Source: Cyclina sinensis
Lineage: Eukaryota; Mollusca; Bivalvia; Venerida; Veneridae
Assembly (NCBI GenBank): GCA_012932295.1
Contig: JAAONU010000001.1
Span: 61,134,927-61,198,926, forward strand
Direction: 5' to 3'
Length of the DNA stretch: 64,000 nt
Positions 1 through 11,070 of this stretch are shown piece after piece (the first letter of the stretch is position 1; the number at the start of each line of letters is the position of its first letter). Under the pieces are notes generated by a model that saw only the letters and a list, made by a program, of their open reading frames with translations, was not told where the DNA came from and made no database searches. Made by a program: the position numbers and the translations under genes.

Positions 1-270
1 CACCACTGTTGCACAAGATAACACGTCCTATAGACAACAGAACACCCTTACTTGACAAGATTAGAAGCAATGTGGCAACATTAGACATCTGTGGCTTTCC
101 ATTATGTTCCGTGCAAAGTAAGTCATCAAAGTAAGTCGTCCATTCATTCAGTATGATAATGAACAGTCCGCTTTTTCAATGAAACCTCTTTCAATTAAAG
201 TATTACTGACTGATAAATGCGGTGTCCCAATATTCAATAGTCTTCAGGTTAACTTAAACATGAGACATAC

Positions 271-1336
271 CTTCGACGGAAACGAATTTAAACTGACGCA
301 GGCATTTAACGTAAATGCTTTTCTGTGTTTTTCTTTCAATTTCTTGTACATAATTGGGTTAGCCTCTATTAGAATACCCGTCCAGTTTCGGTACCTTTCA
401 AAGAATAAGGTATTTGATATGAATTCACCATCGTGTGCCCCACATTCTATATAGAATCCGCCTTCCTGAAAATTAGTTAAATATTTATTTTAAACGTTCA
501 ATCAAATACAATGTAAATTACATATGAGACTACAGTTCTTCATCGTTGCACAACAATGTCCTAGGCCCCTATACTGTCTTCATTTACAATGGTCACAAAA
601 CTAAAATATGGGTACAGTTTTGTTGTTTTTCCCCCAGTTTTGACAGCCTTCTAAACAGGTCTAGCGTTACGACTCCCTGATCTTTGTAGAAAGCCTTTAT
701 TGCCACCAGAAGCTAAAGAGATGATAGACGAAGGAGGAAAGCCAAAATGGGCAACAACAACAACAAAACGAAATTATGAGCATGTTTAAAAGTAATCTGT
801 AACCATTAACGTATTGTAGTACACTAGAATAACACACAGTTGCTTGATACCAACAAATAAATAAACGAACATTAAGAATACACGTTAGATGGTTGTGTCG
901 AAAAGATTGACAAACAAACAAAAGAAACAGTAAAAATCACTGAGTTTGTCTTATGATGACTAAGCATGACAAACAACTTACCTTGAGATTTAATGCTCTG
1001 TCAACTACAGCCGCCTGGCCCTGGGAGGGGTCTCTTACTTCAGCGTATTCTAGATTATAGGGTGACACTGAGGGAGGTTCTATATAAAACCTGCGGATAA
1101 TCTCTACAAGCAGTCTGTTATCTGCAGAAACTTTTGCGTCATTTAATTTATTTAATTCTAGCCTGTAGTCAGTTTTAGTCCAGTCAACTTTGTAATTTTC
1201 TAAAAACAGTTCCACGATGCTGAATGAGTTATTCAAATGTGACATGATAAACACTGTTGGAAGAAATCCGACCAAGATATACACAAAGTATTTGGGTCCA
1301 TATCTGAAACTCATCGAGAATGTCTCTGCAGGAACG
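271..1336 (-). CDS. FkbM/Star-like methyltransferase-family protein, 5' exons (partial)
   Basis: Two exons are visible. Exon A is 1336-982, with the first ATG at 1314 and 111 codons, ending AAG|GTAAGT. Exon B is 465-271, with 65 codons, acceptor TTTTCAG and donor AAG|GTATGT. Both junctions are phase 0. The N-terminus has a short basic segment and one membrane span (about residues 8-27), then a luminal stem, so a type II membrane protein is likely. The stem ends in a PPSVSPYNL and GQAAVVDRALNLK region. Exon B opens with GFYIECGAHDGE and SNTLFFERYRNWTGILIEANP, which is the characteristic start of the Methyltransf_21/FkbM fold (SAM-site-like ECGAxDG). This arrangement matches the Drosophila Star-like proteins. 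The family assignment is strong. Catalytic activity is uncertain because many animal members are thought to be non-enzymatic. The remaining exons should lie beyond position 1. No clear third exon was found in 1-270. Confidence 0.8.
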
Positions 1337-1666
1337 CTAAAAATAGGGGAATACAATAGTCATAAGTCTTGACCAGTTAAAATGACAAGAAATGTTCATC
1401 AGTTTGTTGAACGTAATAGAATCGAAGCGTTGCAATGCCAACAGTGTGTCTGTTCAGTAAATTTATACGGGCATAACATAAGTCGGGACAAGATACAATT
1501 TAAATAGAAAAAGAATTAACTATTGAGACTCATTTTGCTGAGTGATAAATTGTTCGGTTAAAAGTCATTTTCTTTCCTATAAACTTATTTTCTTGATTCA
1601 AATCAATCATATTTTACCCTCTGAAAGTTTGTTTGTCTAATGCGTTATTCCATTGAGAAAACTTAC

Positions 1667-1683
1667 CTGTTGAAAATATCCTG
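1667..1683 (-). other. Candidate 17-nt 5' UTR microexon of the FkbM/Star-like gene
   Basis: On the minus strand a pyrimidine-rich tract ending ATTCAG (acceptor AG at 1685-1684) is followed by 17 bases and a good donor CAG|GTAAGT (GT at 1666-1665). The next acceptor downstream is the one at 1338-1337 that opens the first coding exon. The exon would be noncoding. An exon with an alternative upstream acceptor is also possible. No transcript evidence is available. Confidence 0.3.
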
Positions 1684-2833
1684 CTGAATGAAACAAAAAC
1701 AGAGCTTTGAAATCAAGACCGTTCAATAGTTTACGAATAAAATCATCATCATGGCTTTGAATTCGTTCGCTGATATATCAAATCTAAGTTTGTGAGTCAG
1801 CAGGGCAACAAAGTGTGTGTTATAATACCTTGATTCATTTTAACTGCATTGAACTCCCATATACAACTAATGAATGACAAAGTTTGAAACCCGCGGGCAA
1901 TAAGGCCTCAATATACCTGTGCAAAGTTCAGATTATGACAAACTTTCAACTTTATCTAATTAATGATACGGGTTGACTTGTTTGTTTTGGTGACTATCGA
2001 GAGTGCTAATGGTGACAGTTTTCAAGTCATTTTTATTATTTTTTTATTTTATATTTATTGGTCTTTAAGGTCGAGCACAAGACTTTTTAACATACGAGAT
2101 TCGTCGCTCTCAAAGAACGTCCATGTAAAACAAATAATTAATGCACTCATGAGAGAAAAGCCAGTAATATCATCACTGTTGTTTACTACTGAGTAGACTT
2201 AGGCACAAGTGATACCAGACGGTCATACCTTAGGGCTGATATTTAAACCCGGGACCTGGTTTTAAATGTAATAGTATTGCTGTTACTCGTAAAGCAAATT
2301 ATTTCCATGCTTTAAGGAACTGTTGTATACTGTTCATACCGCTGTTGTTAAATTGTTCAAAACGTGTATAACAGAAGAGAAGCTGTGAATTAATGGGATC
2401 TACGATGTGGTTGAGAGTTCTGCAAATGATACAGCCAATTAAAACATTTCGATAGTTTTCTAAATAATTCTCTCCTAAGGAATCACAGGACTAATAACCT
2501 CCATTGTCTTCTTTCTTACATGAAAGTTTGGGTAAGTAGAATGACTCAAACACCTGACTTCAGCCAGTGAGAGGTTACAGTTATATACATGAAAGCAACC
2601 TTGACCTTTCAACTACAAAAGCTGGACAGACATACACTGTCACTGGATGTATGTTACTTATCTGCCTATGTCAACTAAGCATGTGAAAATAAACATACTT
2701 ACATACATACACATTCACAATGCAATAAATTTATGTTTATTGTACATTTATTGTACATGAATAAGTATAAAATAGTTCAAACTGTAAATATAATGTCAAT
2801 AATTGCATGTTTTATCTATATTGTATTTCACCA
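1684..2833. other. Gene-free AT-rich interval
   Basis: No coding exon or repeat structure was recognised here. A weak minus-strand donor (GCACAG|GTATAT near 1917) could end a 5' UTR exon of the gene to the left. Short runs such as ACATACATACACA near 2700 are simple sequence. Confidence 0.4.
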
Positions 2834-5800
2834 TCATGACTGATTGAAGCCAGGATTTGTTCTACCATGTTCCAATGATGTACTTGCATTGTTTATGTAT
2901 CCCGAACTTGCAGGGTAAAATTGTGCCGAACCTGGGCTGTCCCTAGGTCCCGAACTAGGGGTATGAAATGGTGTCGAACTTGCGTTGTTCGTGGATGCCG
3001 AACTTGCGTTGTTCATAGACGCCGAACTAGCTGTGCTCCATGGTTGCTGTGAACCACTGTTATCTTTTGATGCTGCACTGTTGTTATTTTGCACTCCCGA
3101 ACTCGGAATGTTCTGTGAATTCGACGCTGAAATTAAAAGTGAGAATCCACTCTTTCTTCGCAGAACAAGCATTTCTGCCTTTGCGGCCGGTAGGAATCAT
3201 GGTTAGCCTGGACAGCCATCATGTCCGTTCGGTCTGATCATAAACAGAACGTCAGTCAATAAATGTTCGATGAAATCCCTTAAACAACAAATAATGCTGC
3301 CCAGACCGACATACTGGTAAGTCCATAAAAAATCATAACTTCAGTTATATATTCTTTCTGATTTATAAAGAAAGTCTATCTAATACCCATCAGTAGCATT
3401 TCAGTCATAAACACGTACGTGTAATTATAAGCAGTTTAAAACTTTAAACAATAAGCATGATGGCAGTTATCTATCTATCTTGAGTTAAATTATTGTCGGG
3501 ACCGGTTTCAATATGAACGACAATCCCTGAACAGTATAGTTATTTTAGGTGGACACATTTTGGGTACACTTCTGGTTCTCTTACATGCTCAATAGCACAG
3601 ATACATGTTTGACGTCGACCTCACGTCTCTTTCGAAAACCAGTAGTGCTAATGGAGGAGCAGTGGATCGAATTCGCCAGCAATAGTTTATGAATTCTGTG
3701 CGTTACCACTGGACCATTGATCAACTGTCACATTGGTATCTGAATGCAAATACAAATATAAGAAATAGTTACCACGAGCCATCGCTCTTAGACGAACGGT
3801 CTGTCGTTCCGGATTCCTCAGCTTTCTTGGGCACAATTTGTCTCTTATACAACAGAATAGAATCACCGCGGCAGGAATGAGGACGGCGGCGCCGGCAATA
3901 CTGAATACAACGATAATCCACACCTGAAGGAAACAGTAAAAAGATTTATTGCATCTTCTTATAAAGCTGTTATATTAAGTCTAAGAATGCATGTTTTGAA
4001 AACCTTGCGAGTCAACCGTTTGAATTAGAATCACGGAATTAAAAACAACTCTGCGACACCTGTGTCTTAGGTTCTAAAAGCCAAGTTTCAGTAGCAACAT
4101 TGAATGGTTTTTGACGAACTATAAACAATGTATATGAAAATTTCAGAAAAAATGTCCATTGCGTCATCTCCATACTTTTTAAATTCATAATAATCCGTTT
4201 TCTAAAAGATAATATAAATGAGAATGATTACCTAATAAGATTTGAAATATATCAGTTAAACCGATTGCATAAATATCAGTGTGTGTGTATATAGACAGTT
4301 GTTGCATAAATATCAGTGTGTGTATATAGACAGTTGTTGCATAAATATCAGTGTGTATATATAGCCAGTTGTTGCATAAATATCAGTGTGTATATATATT
4401 GACAGTTGTTGCATAAATATCAGTGTGTGTGTATATATAGACAGTTGTTGCATAAATATCAGTGTGTGTATATAGACAGTTGTTGCATAAATATCAGTGT
4501 GTATATATAGCCAGTTGTTGTATAAATATCAGTGTGTATATATAGACAGTTGTTGTATAGATATCAGTGTGTGTGTATATATATAGACAGTTGTTGCATA
4601 AATATCAGTGTATGCATGTATATAGACAGTTGTTGCATAAATATCAGTGTGTGTTTATAGACAGTTGTTGCATAAATATCAGTGTGTATATATAGACAGT
4701 TGTTTTGTGCAATTGTTTGAACAGGCATTTATTAGAAATGAACACTTTCTTAGTGTCGATATACCTAAAGGGAAAAACTTCCTTTTAAGGACATTTCCCT
4801 GAAATTGTCACACAATTATCTGCATGAAACTGGAGCAATATTTAATTGAAAGCTACTCATTCAGGACTAGTGCAACAATGTTTATTTGAAACTAACTAAG
4901 ACTGGTGCAATAATGTTTTACTCGTAAATTATTAACATTTTACCTGAAATGAACAGCAGTGTTTGTCAGGCATGTCACCACAGCAACCATACTGACAATC
5001 TAGTGTGAAGCCTTCTTTATCAAAACACACTTCACTACATTGAACTGTGTAAATAGAATTATATTTTGCAAAATACATGTATAACTATTTTAACAGTGAT
5101 CAATATATAAAATATTGAGGGTTTTTTTCGAACATCGGAAAAATTTGCTACGAAGTTTTTCGCTTCAGAAGTGTAGCTATAATACTGTAAAGTTCTATGG
5201 GTGTTTTCCTAAAAATTTAAAATTTCAAACCTGAGGAGCAAACACTCTATAGGCCTCTTCCAACCGCAACACATGTCACTTAAGCAACCACAAGCTTTAG
5301 TAACGCAACGCGTATCTATCAATGGAACCCCTCTGTCCTACATAGTTCATCTCTTTTCACCTACAAGCAGTTTAGGTTTTGCAATAAGTTTCTACCGTGA
5401 GAGAGTTTGTCATGTTCTTCATTATAAACTATACTTTGTGAATTCAGAAATGCAAAATAAGATAAAAACGAACCTTCATATGATAAAATCCATATGAGTA
5501 ACGCTTTGCTTTTAAACATGATTTAAACAGTCATAGTGCAAAATGACACCTAGACATATTCACTTCGAGACAGTAATTAAAAGCCGTCATTGCGATGTAA
5601 AAATAAATAGAAAATAGTAATTATGTTATTGATTGGTGTATAAATTGAATATATAAAACAGAATTGCGACAAACTGCATGTGTTAAACAGCTGTCTGTGT
5701 TAGTATAGGAAGAATGATAGATACACAATATAAAAACAAGAAAAAATAAACGGAGGGATAGAAGGACTGAAAAAAAAACAAAGACAACATAGTAGAAAAA

Positions 5801-8800
5801 GGGGAAAGGAAAGGAAAAATGCGATGAAAAGAAATTAGGGAGAAAGAAAGACAGAAAAAAAGAAAGACAAAAAAATGAAAGGCAGACAAGCATCTAATAA
5901 AAGTAAATGAGAGGAGAAAATAATCTTTTCTAATCGCTTTTGACTCTTCAAATATCGGAATTGTGTGCTATACGTGCCAGACGTTCTGTTGATTTTGTCA
6001 CTAAAATAATTAACATTTTTACGCTTCGGGTTTAAATACGACCGGATTCATGACGTGACTTAAGGTAGTACACTCCTAATACATTACCTCCACCTTGAAG
6101 AGTATTTAAGTAGGCTAGGATTAATGTCAAATGCATGTAAACTGAGGGTTGTGGGTTCAAACCCAAGTAGGGTCAACTTTTTTTCTTTCTTTTTTTTTCT
6201 TTTATTATTATTTATGTATCTCTCAGGTCCTGATTAGAAAGAAAAAATGTTTAATTCTTATTATATAATTTTTATAGGTATTTATTGGCTAAATAGTTCT
6301 AAATTAAAAAAAAAATATGGTACCTGATATTTTCAAGGTCTATGAAATAAAAGTTACATGGTTAAAGTATTTTATATTCAACAAGATCAACCAATATACT
6401 TCTTAGAAAATTTGGGCAAAGTTTGAATAAAGACCCCCTATTAAGTAGATTTTAGCGATATTTTGTATTGGGTACTCTAAGCAGGAAAATGATAAAACCA
6501 GTGTTTAAACTTGGTGGGGTAGTGTAACATTTTAATACATATTTCTAACATTAAGAGTAGAAACAATCATTTACTTGTGTGGTTCGTAACCTGAATGCTA
6601 TTATTTGTTTTTTAACAAAAATCAATAGGAAAACATTTATCATAAGGATGATATTACAAATTATTTAGAGTTTCCTATTTCTGAAAAAGAGCCCTTCTAT
6701 TATCCAAGCTTTAGTTCAGAAAAGTGTCCACAAGTCCAAAGCCGTATGGTAAATTTTGTTTTAATTTTGTTTAAATTTTGCATACTGGGGTCAATTAGGC
6801 ATTCAACTTAACTGTAGTGTCAATTTTTCAGTTAATTATAGTGCTGATTAGGGGTGTACTACCTTAAGTGGTCTTTGGTTAAGGCGATGGTTAACTATGT
6901 TATTTCAGCTGTAAGCAGCTTTTAGCTTAACATGTATATAAGTCACATGCAAACGTGTGTACTACTAGGAGCGGATCAGTGGTCTACTGGTAATACGCTG
7001 TACTTGTAATACAGGGGTCGTGAGTTCGATTTTCCGCTTCTCCAACTACATTAATAGTTGTCTCTCGGATGGGACGTTAAACCGAGAACCCATGTATCAG
7101 GGCTATACGCTGAATGGAAAAGAACCCGGGATGTCTCTGGAATGAGATGCTTTCTGTATCTTGCACTATCCCCCTTAACCTAAATTAACTAACCTCTGCA
7201 GGGGGCGTCAGTCATATGGGCAACCGGCACCGACAATAAACTAAAATAACAGGAAGCGGATCAGTGGTACTGTTTTGCTCTCAGCAAACAAAACATTAGA
7301 AATAACAGAAGACTTACATCTGGCTTGATCAGCTCGAATGTTTTCTATTTATGTGTAGGTTTTAGGCTTACATCTTTACATAGTTTCAAATTCTAGCCAA
7401 AACATAACTTTATTCGTTATCTGACCTTTAAGCTTCAAGTTTTCAGCTGACAACACTTGGTTGCTAAAGTCTGCTCCGCTTGATTTTGAACCGTCGCTAT
7501 TTTATTCGTTCTCAGTCGTAATTCGTCATTCACATCATTTTTATATTAAGAAGGCAAAAATCCTGCGCATCTTTGTGCTTTTTTTCCATCAGGCGGATTT
7601 CAAAATGACGTTACCAATGAGACCAATTCAAAATTATTGACGTCTTTTGTAACTTATTGTCTCACGGAGTATTTTTGTTCAAAATAAATTCAAGGAGCAA
7701 AGCTAACTAGCTTTTATTAAATTTTCCTTCTTTTTTTCGTTTTTTTTTTTCTTTTTTTTTTTTTTTTCTTTTTGTTGTTGCTTTTTTTGGGATTTTTTTC
7801 CCACGAAAATAATTCTGGGAATGTTTTGGCGGCCTGGCCAAATAACCCCCCCCCCCCCAAAAAAAAAAACAATGAAAACTTGTCAGACAAAATGTATTTA
7901 TTTTTCTTTTTTCTTCTTTTGTCGTCACAAGGTTTTCGGTGAAAATATGTGGAAATCTGTTACAACAATTTGTTATAATTTGCCTTGCATTTGACCTAGA
8001 AATAAATTTGAATTGTTTTATTGTCCGTTGTAGTTGTATTCCACTAAATTAAAATATCTAAACGCACAGACAGTGTTCTGGTCGAAAGGGAAGCATTAGC
8101 AGCAAATTATCCAATCACACTGTTCACTGTGATCTCTTTGTATCCGTCAGGAACTTTCTGGTTGGTTGGAACTTTTGAGAAGCATCTAAGTCTCTCGTTG
8201 TATTTATCTACCAACAATGGCTGACAGTCGTCAATCACAGTTTTACACTGGGCGTATCCGAACAGCATCAGTCCAAACGGTCTGTAAGTAAGAATATTTT
8301 ACAGTACAAAAGCAAACCTAACTTTCAGGCCCATGGATCCCCCGCTCCTCCACTAACATTACTAATTGTCTTTCGGGTGAGACGTTAAACTGGGGTCACA
8401 TATATCGGTGCTATACACTGAGCATGGAAAAGGGCCAGGGGTGTCTCTGGAATGGAATGCTTTCTGTATCTTGCGCTAACACTAACAACAACTAAACTCT
8501 GCAAGGGACGTCGGTCATATTGGCAACTGGTACAGACAATAAATAAACTTTGAGAGACGCCCATCGATTGCGCCAAAAATCAATAAAATTCCACATTTTA
8601 TTATGTAGGTTGCTAAGCTGTAACTCTGAACAGTCGTTCAAATTACATCAAAAAGCCCTAGTAGATTCATAATCTTCATTCTTTCTCGGTCAATATATGA
8701 TTTTCTTTGATGTCTTTTAAGTTTTTAACAATTTTGTCCCAGATATTGAAAGTTTTTTTTTATGGAAAACTCTATTTTTTTTCTTAAAACAAGCGATATT

Positions 8801-10856
8801 TTTGTCGTAATAACTTGGTTATAGCTTACAATTCAAAAAGGCACTAGTGGATCTAGTTATATATCTATAATATCTTCTTTCTAGTAATGTCACTTTTGCT
8901 TCCAAGTCAGTTGCAGAATTTGGTCATTTTTAAAGTTTTTTAAACCAACTATTAAAATTTTACCACACTTCCGTGAACAAGTGGAGCTTGCCGAATCTTA
9001 CCGATCTTTATTTGAACAGCATTGGAAATTTATCGCCTAAGGACAAGTTTTTTATATTATTTTTTATCGCTCATTTCCGATGTTGTAGAAGCCATGCGAG
9101 TTTTGAATAGCAAGCGTAACTGATAGCTAACAAAATCTTATATATAAAAGTTTGAAATATATTTCTGCATTTTCCGAGCGAAAACGAATGACAAAACTGC
9201 TCAAAACTCAAACTGTCAAATTTGATAAGATATAAGCTTTTGTTTCCTTTTAAATCATTAGTTATAAAGATTTTTAACAAGTTGTACTGCCCAGTATAAA
9301 TGGTTGTGAACAAAAATCAAACTTAGCCATATATAACCGGCCATATAACCACTACACATCTGCTTTCTTCAGTTGAAATTAATATTTATTCATAAACTGT
9401 TTTATTTTTCAGATATTGCAAGGTCTTGGTTAAATTCAATTGATCTGCGGAATTAATTGCATCCACTTGCTCGTATCACCATTATTTTCTATTGCTATAA
9501 AGTTAACTGAACAGAACGGTGCCTGTTTTACATATCCAAAGTAAAGCATCTTACGGAAGCACAGAGGGAACATGTGGATTTTTTGTTTTATTATATCGTG
9601 GCCACGTCATAGCAAGTAAGAAAAAAAGTAAGTGCGACTTCGTGATAATAAAAAGAAAGAGTGAAACGAAAAAAGAATATGGCCACGCCATAATAACAAA
9701 ATGTTAAAAAGCTATTACGTTGATATTATATAAAAAAAGAAAAAAACATAAGCTGTCTCGAGGCAATGCAATTATGTTTTCTCTTTCTATCCTTTTTATT
9801 GTCACGTGGCCCCGAGTTAACTTTTAATTTTCGTTGTTGATTTTTACTCTTTTGTTACCGCGATGCAACTAGATAGCTTTTTGTTTTTCGTGTTTTTTTC
9901 TTTCTATCTATCTAGCTTCTTAAAAAATATTAATGTTAATTATAGGTAACCAGAAGAACAGACGTTTTGTCAATTATTTGGTTTCTAAAACTAGTTTTGA
10001 CAGTTCTTACGTTTTACATGTCAGACCATCATCTTTGTCGCAAGTGCATTTGAAGCAGCTGTCCTTAAACATGACCTCTGACCCCGGGAACAATAAAAGC
10101 CCTTCTCTAGTCTCACAATACTCTGATATTCTATTTTTACCTAAAAAAACAACAACAACATTTATATTGATAGATGTATACATGTCTTAAGACTATTTAC
10201 ATTATGTAGAAAAATGTGGGTGTTATTTGTTCATTGTGAACTCATTCTTGCATTTTGGGTGACCTGATCCGGTAAATCATTAAGTATCATTCATATATTC
10301 GAGATACAAATAAGGAGATCCAGCCCGAGAGCAGCTGCATTCTTTATGAGGAGGCTCTGCCGATCTCCCGCCAAATCCAATTGACCGAAGACCTGTTCGT
10401 CTTATCGGTACTTCTAATACATGAATGATACTTTTACCTTCATACAAGGTCAAGCTATCCGAAATTCAGAAAAGAGTCCGTCTTCTTAATTATGACGTTC
10501 GACAAGAATGGACAAATTACGTCTACAATTACTTTTTTCTGATAATCTTTAACACATAGTTTAGTGAGAGGAATATCTTTGATTTTCCATCTTCTGCTAC
10601 TTCTGCTGCTGCTGTCCCATTGTTGTAAAATTGCGTGTTGTTTTCTGTTCCATATACATGTTTACAAAGACAGTTTTGTATCGGCCTTCAAAAAACGATA
10701 AAGTAATAACATGTTTTAAATCAAATAAATCACAAAAAACATCTAGTTCTTACCTATTCTCTTCATAATAAGGTCTCCCCAGTAACTTCCGCAATGAACT
10801 TGTAACACATTACTTAAAACTAACAGAAGTACTTGAAAACGCAGCATTTTCGACAT
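2834..10856 (-). CDS. Small single-pass membrane protein with Cys-rich ectodomain (Shisa/CYYR1-like), 4 exons
   Basis: Coding exons: 10856-10754 (34 codons+1), 5044-4944, 3923-3773 and 3126-2834. Phases 1, 0 and 1 match at all three junctions and give 215 residues. Residues 1-22 are a signal peptide (MSKMLRFQVLLLVLSNVLQ then VHC). The ectodomain has a Cys pattern CSEVC, DCQYGCCGD and KHCCSFQ. Exon 3 opens with a membrane span (VWIIVVFSIAGAAVLI) followed by CC and a basic juxtamembrane stretch with CPRKLRNPER. Exon 4 is a Ser/Asn/Pro-rich tail with repeated NNASSAS-type motifs. A signal peptide, a compact CC-containing ectodomain, one span and a low-complexity tail are the layout of Shisa and cysteine/tyrosine-rich protein 1 families, which act as adaptors in the secretory pathway or at the surface. 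The family link rests on layout and Cys spacing, not on close identity. Intron 1 is about 5.7 kb and contains several repeats. Confidence 0.72.
4255..4702. repeat. Minisatellite, about 35-45 bp unit, about 11 copies
   Basis: Repeated segments read GTTGCATAAATATCAGTGTG followed by a variable TGTATATATAGACA stretch. Length differences come from the number of TG/TA dinucleotides in each unit. The array lies in intron 2 of the Cys-rich membrane protein gene. Confidence 0.95.
5755..5890. repeat. Polypurine (A/G) low-complexity tract
   Basis: The plus strand is almost purely A and G, with GAAAGA, GGAAAGG and AAAGAAAG runs. Open frames on the opposite strand here are Phe/Ser/Leu-rich artefacts of composition. 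Confidence 0.85.
6060..6867. mobile_element. MITE with TTAA flanks (piggyBac-type target site)
   Basis: The ends are inverted copies: GGTAGTACACTCCTAAT at 6064 and ATTAGGGGTGTACTACC ending at 6863. Each is bordered by TTAA (6060-6063 and 6864-6867). The 800-bp interior has no transposase frame, so the element is non-autonomous. TTAA duplication is the piggyBac hallmark, but the terminus starts GG rather than the usual CC, so the superfamily is tentative. A tRNA B-box-like GGTTCAAACCC lies inside near 6153. Confidence 0.7.
6967..7266 (+). mobile_element. tRNA-derived SINE
   Basis: The head resembles a tRNA, with an A-box-like TGGTCTACTGG and a B-box-like GAGTTCGATTTTC. The body contains GGGACGTTAAACCGAG, then GGATGTCTCTGGAATGAGAT and CTTTCTGTATCTTGCACT, and ends near GACAATAAACTAAAATAAC. 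The head motif AGGA(A)GCGGATCAGTGG recurs at 7251, right after the tail. This means either a second truncated head or a long target duplication. Confidence 0.8.
7725..7875. repeat. Poly-T/C tract with adjoining C- and A-homopolymers
   Basis: A run of T with scattered C, then a run of about 10 C followed by about 11 A. No gene content is seen. Homopolymer lengths here are prone to assembly error. Confidence 0.85.
8107..8281 (-). CDS. Orphan 3' terminal exon, unknown product
   Basis: After the acceptor CTTACAG (AG at 8283-8282), one base completes a codon and 57 codons run to TAA at 8109-8107. The peptide begins PFGLMLFGYAQCKTVIDDC and includes CFSKVPTNQKVPDGYKEIT. Composition and codon use look like real coding sequence, with three Cys. 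Its entry phase (one base needed) does not fit the upstream exon of the surrounding Cys-rich gene, since joining that exon gives an early stop. It is therefore either the last exon of a different nested or decayed gene, or an alternative exon. No family was recognised. Confidence 0.4.
8330..8545 (+). mobile_element. tRNA-derived SINE, head-truncated copy
   Basis: This matches the body of the SINE at 6967-7266: a GAGACGTTAAACTGGGG core, GGGTGTCTCTGGAATGGAAT, CTTTCTGTATCTTGCGCT and a GACAATAAATAAA tail. The tRNA-like head is missing and the copy is diverged. Confidence 0.75.
8546..10753. other. Intronic interval without recognised features
   Basis: This is the remainder of intron 1 of the Cys-rich membrane protein gene. 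It is AT-rich with short simple runs. Motifs GGCCACGTCA (about 9600), GGCCACGCCA (about 9680) and TCACGTGGCC (about 9803) hint at an eroded repeat, but no boundaries could be drawn. Confidence 0.4.
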
Positions 10857-11070
10857 CAAACCAGTTGAATAAAAAAAGAGATTATTTTCAGGAAGACGAC
10901 GAGCGTTGTTCTGAAAAGGACTTTACGTAGTAGAAACAGCTGTGCCTACGTAAACGGTAACATTTTGATGGATATTTGCATTCATAGAAGGTAATTAATA
11001 GACTTTTTTTCTCATTTATTGCTGTTTATATGGACTGGCGGTTGTGAAAAGCTAAAGAGCCTTTAAGTAC

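Noticed and set aside
3..125. Plus-strand open stretch at the left edge reading HKITRPIDNRTPLLDKI
   Set aside because: About 40 codons, no family recognised and no clean splice sites; the opposite strand is where the FkbM/Star-like gene continues, but no matching exon could be read there either.
5621..5893. Two Phe/Ser-rich minus-strand ORFs
   Set aside because: They translate a polypurine tract; composition artefact.
7707..7928. Lys-rich minus-strand ORF
   Set aside because: Encoded by homopolymer T/C/A runs.
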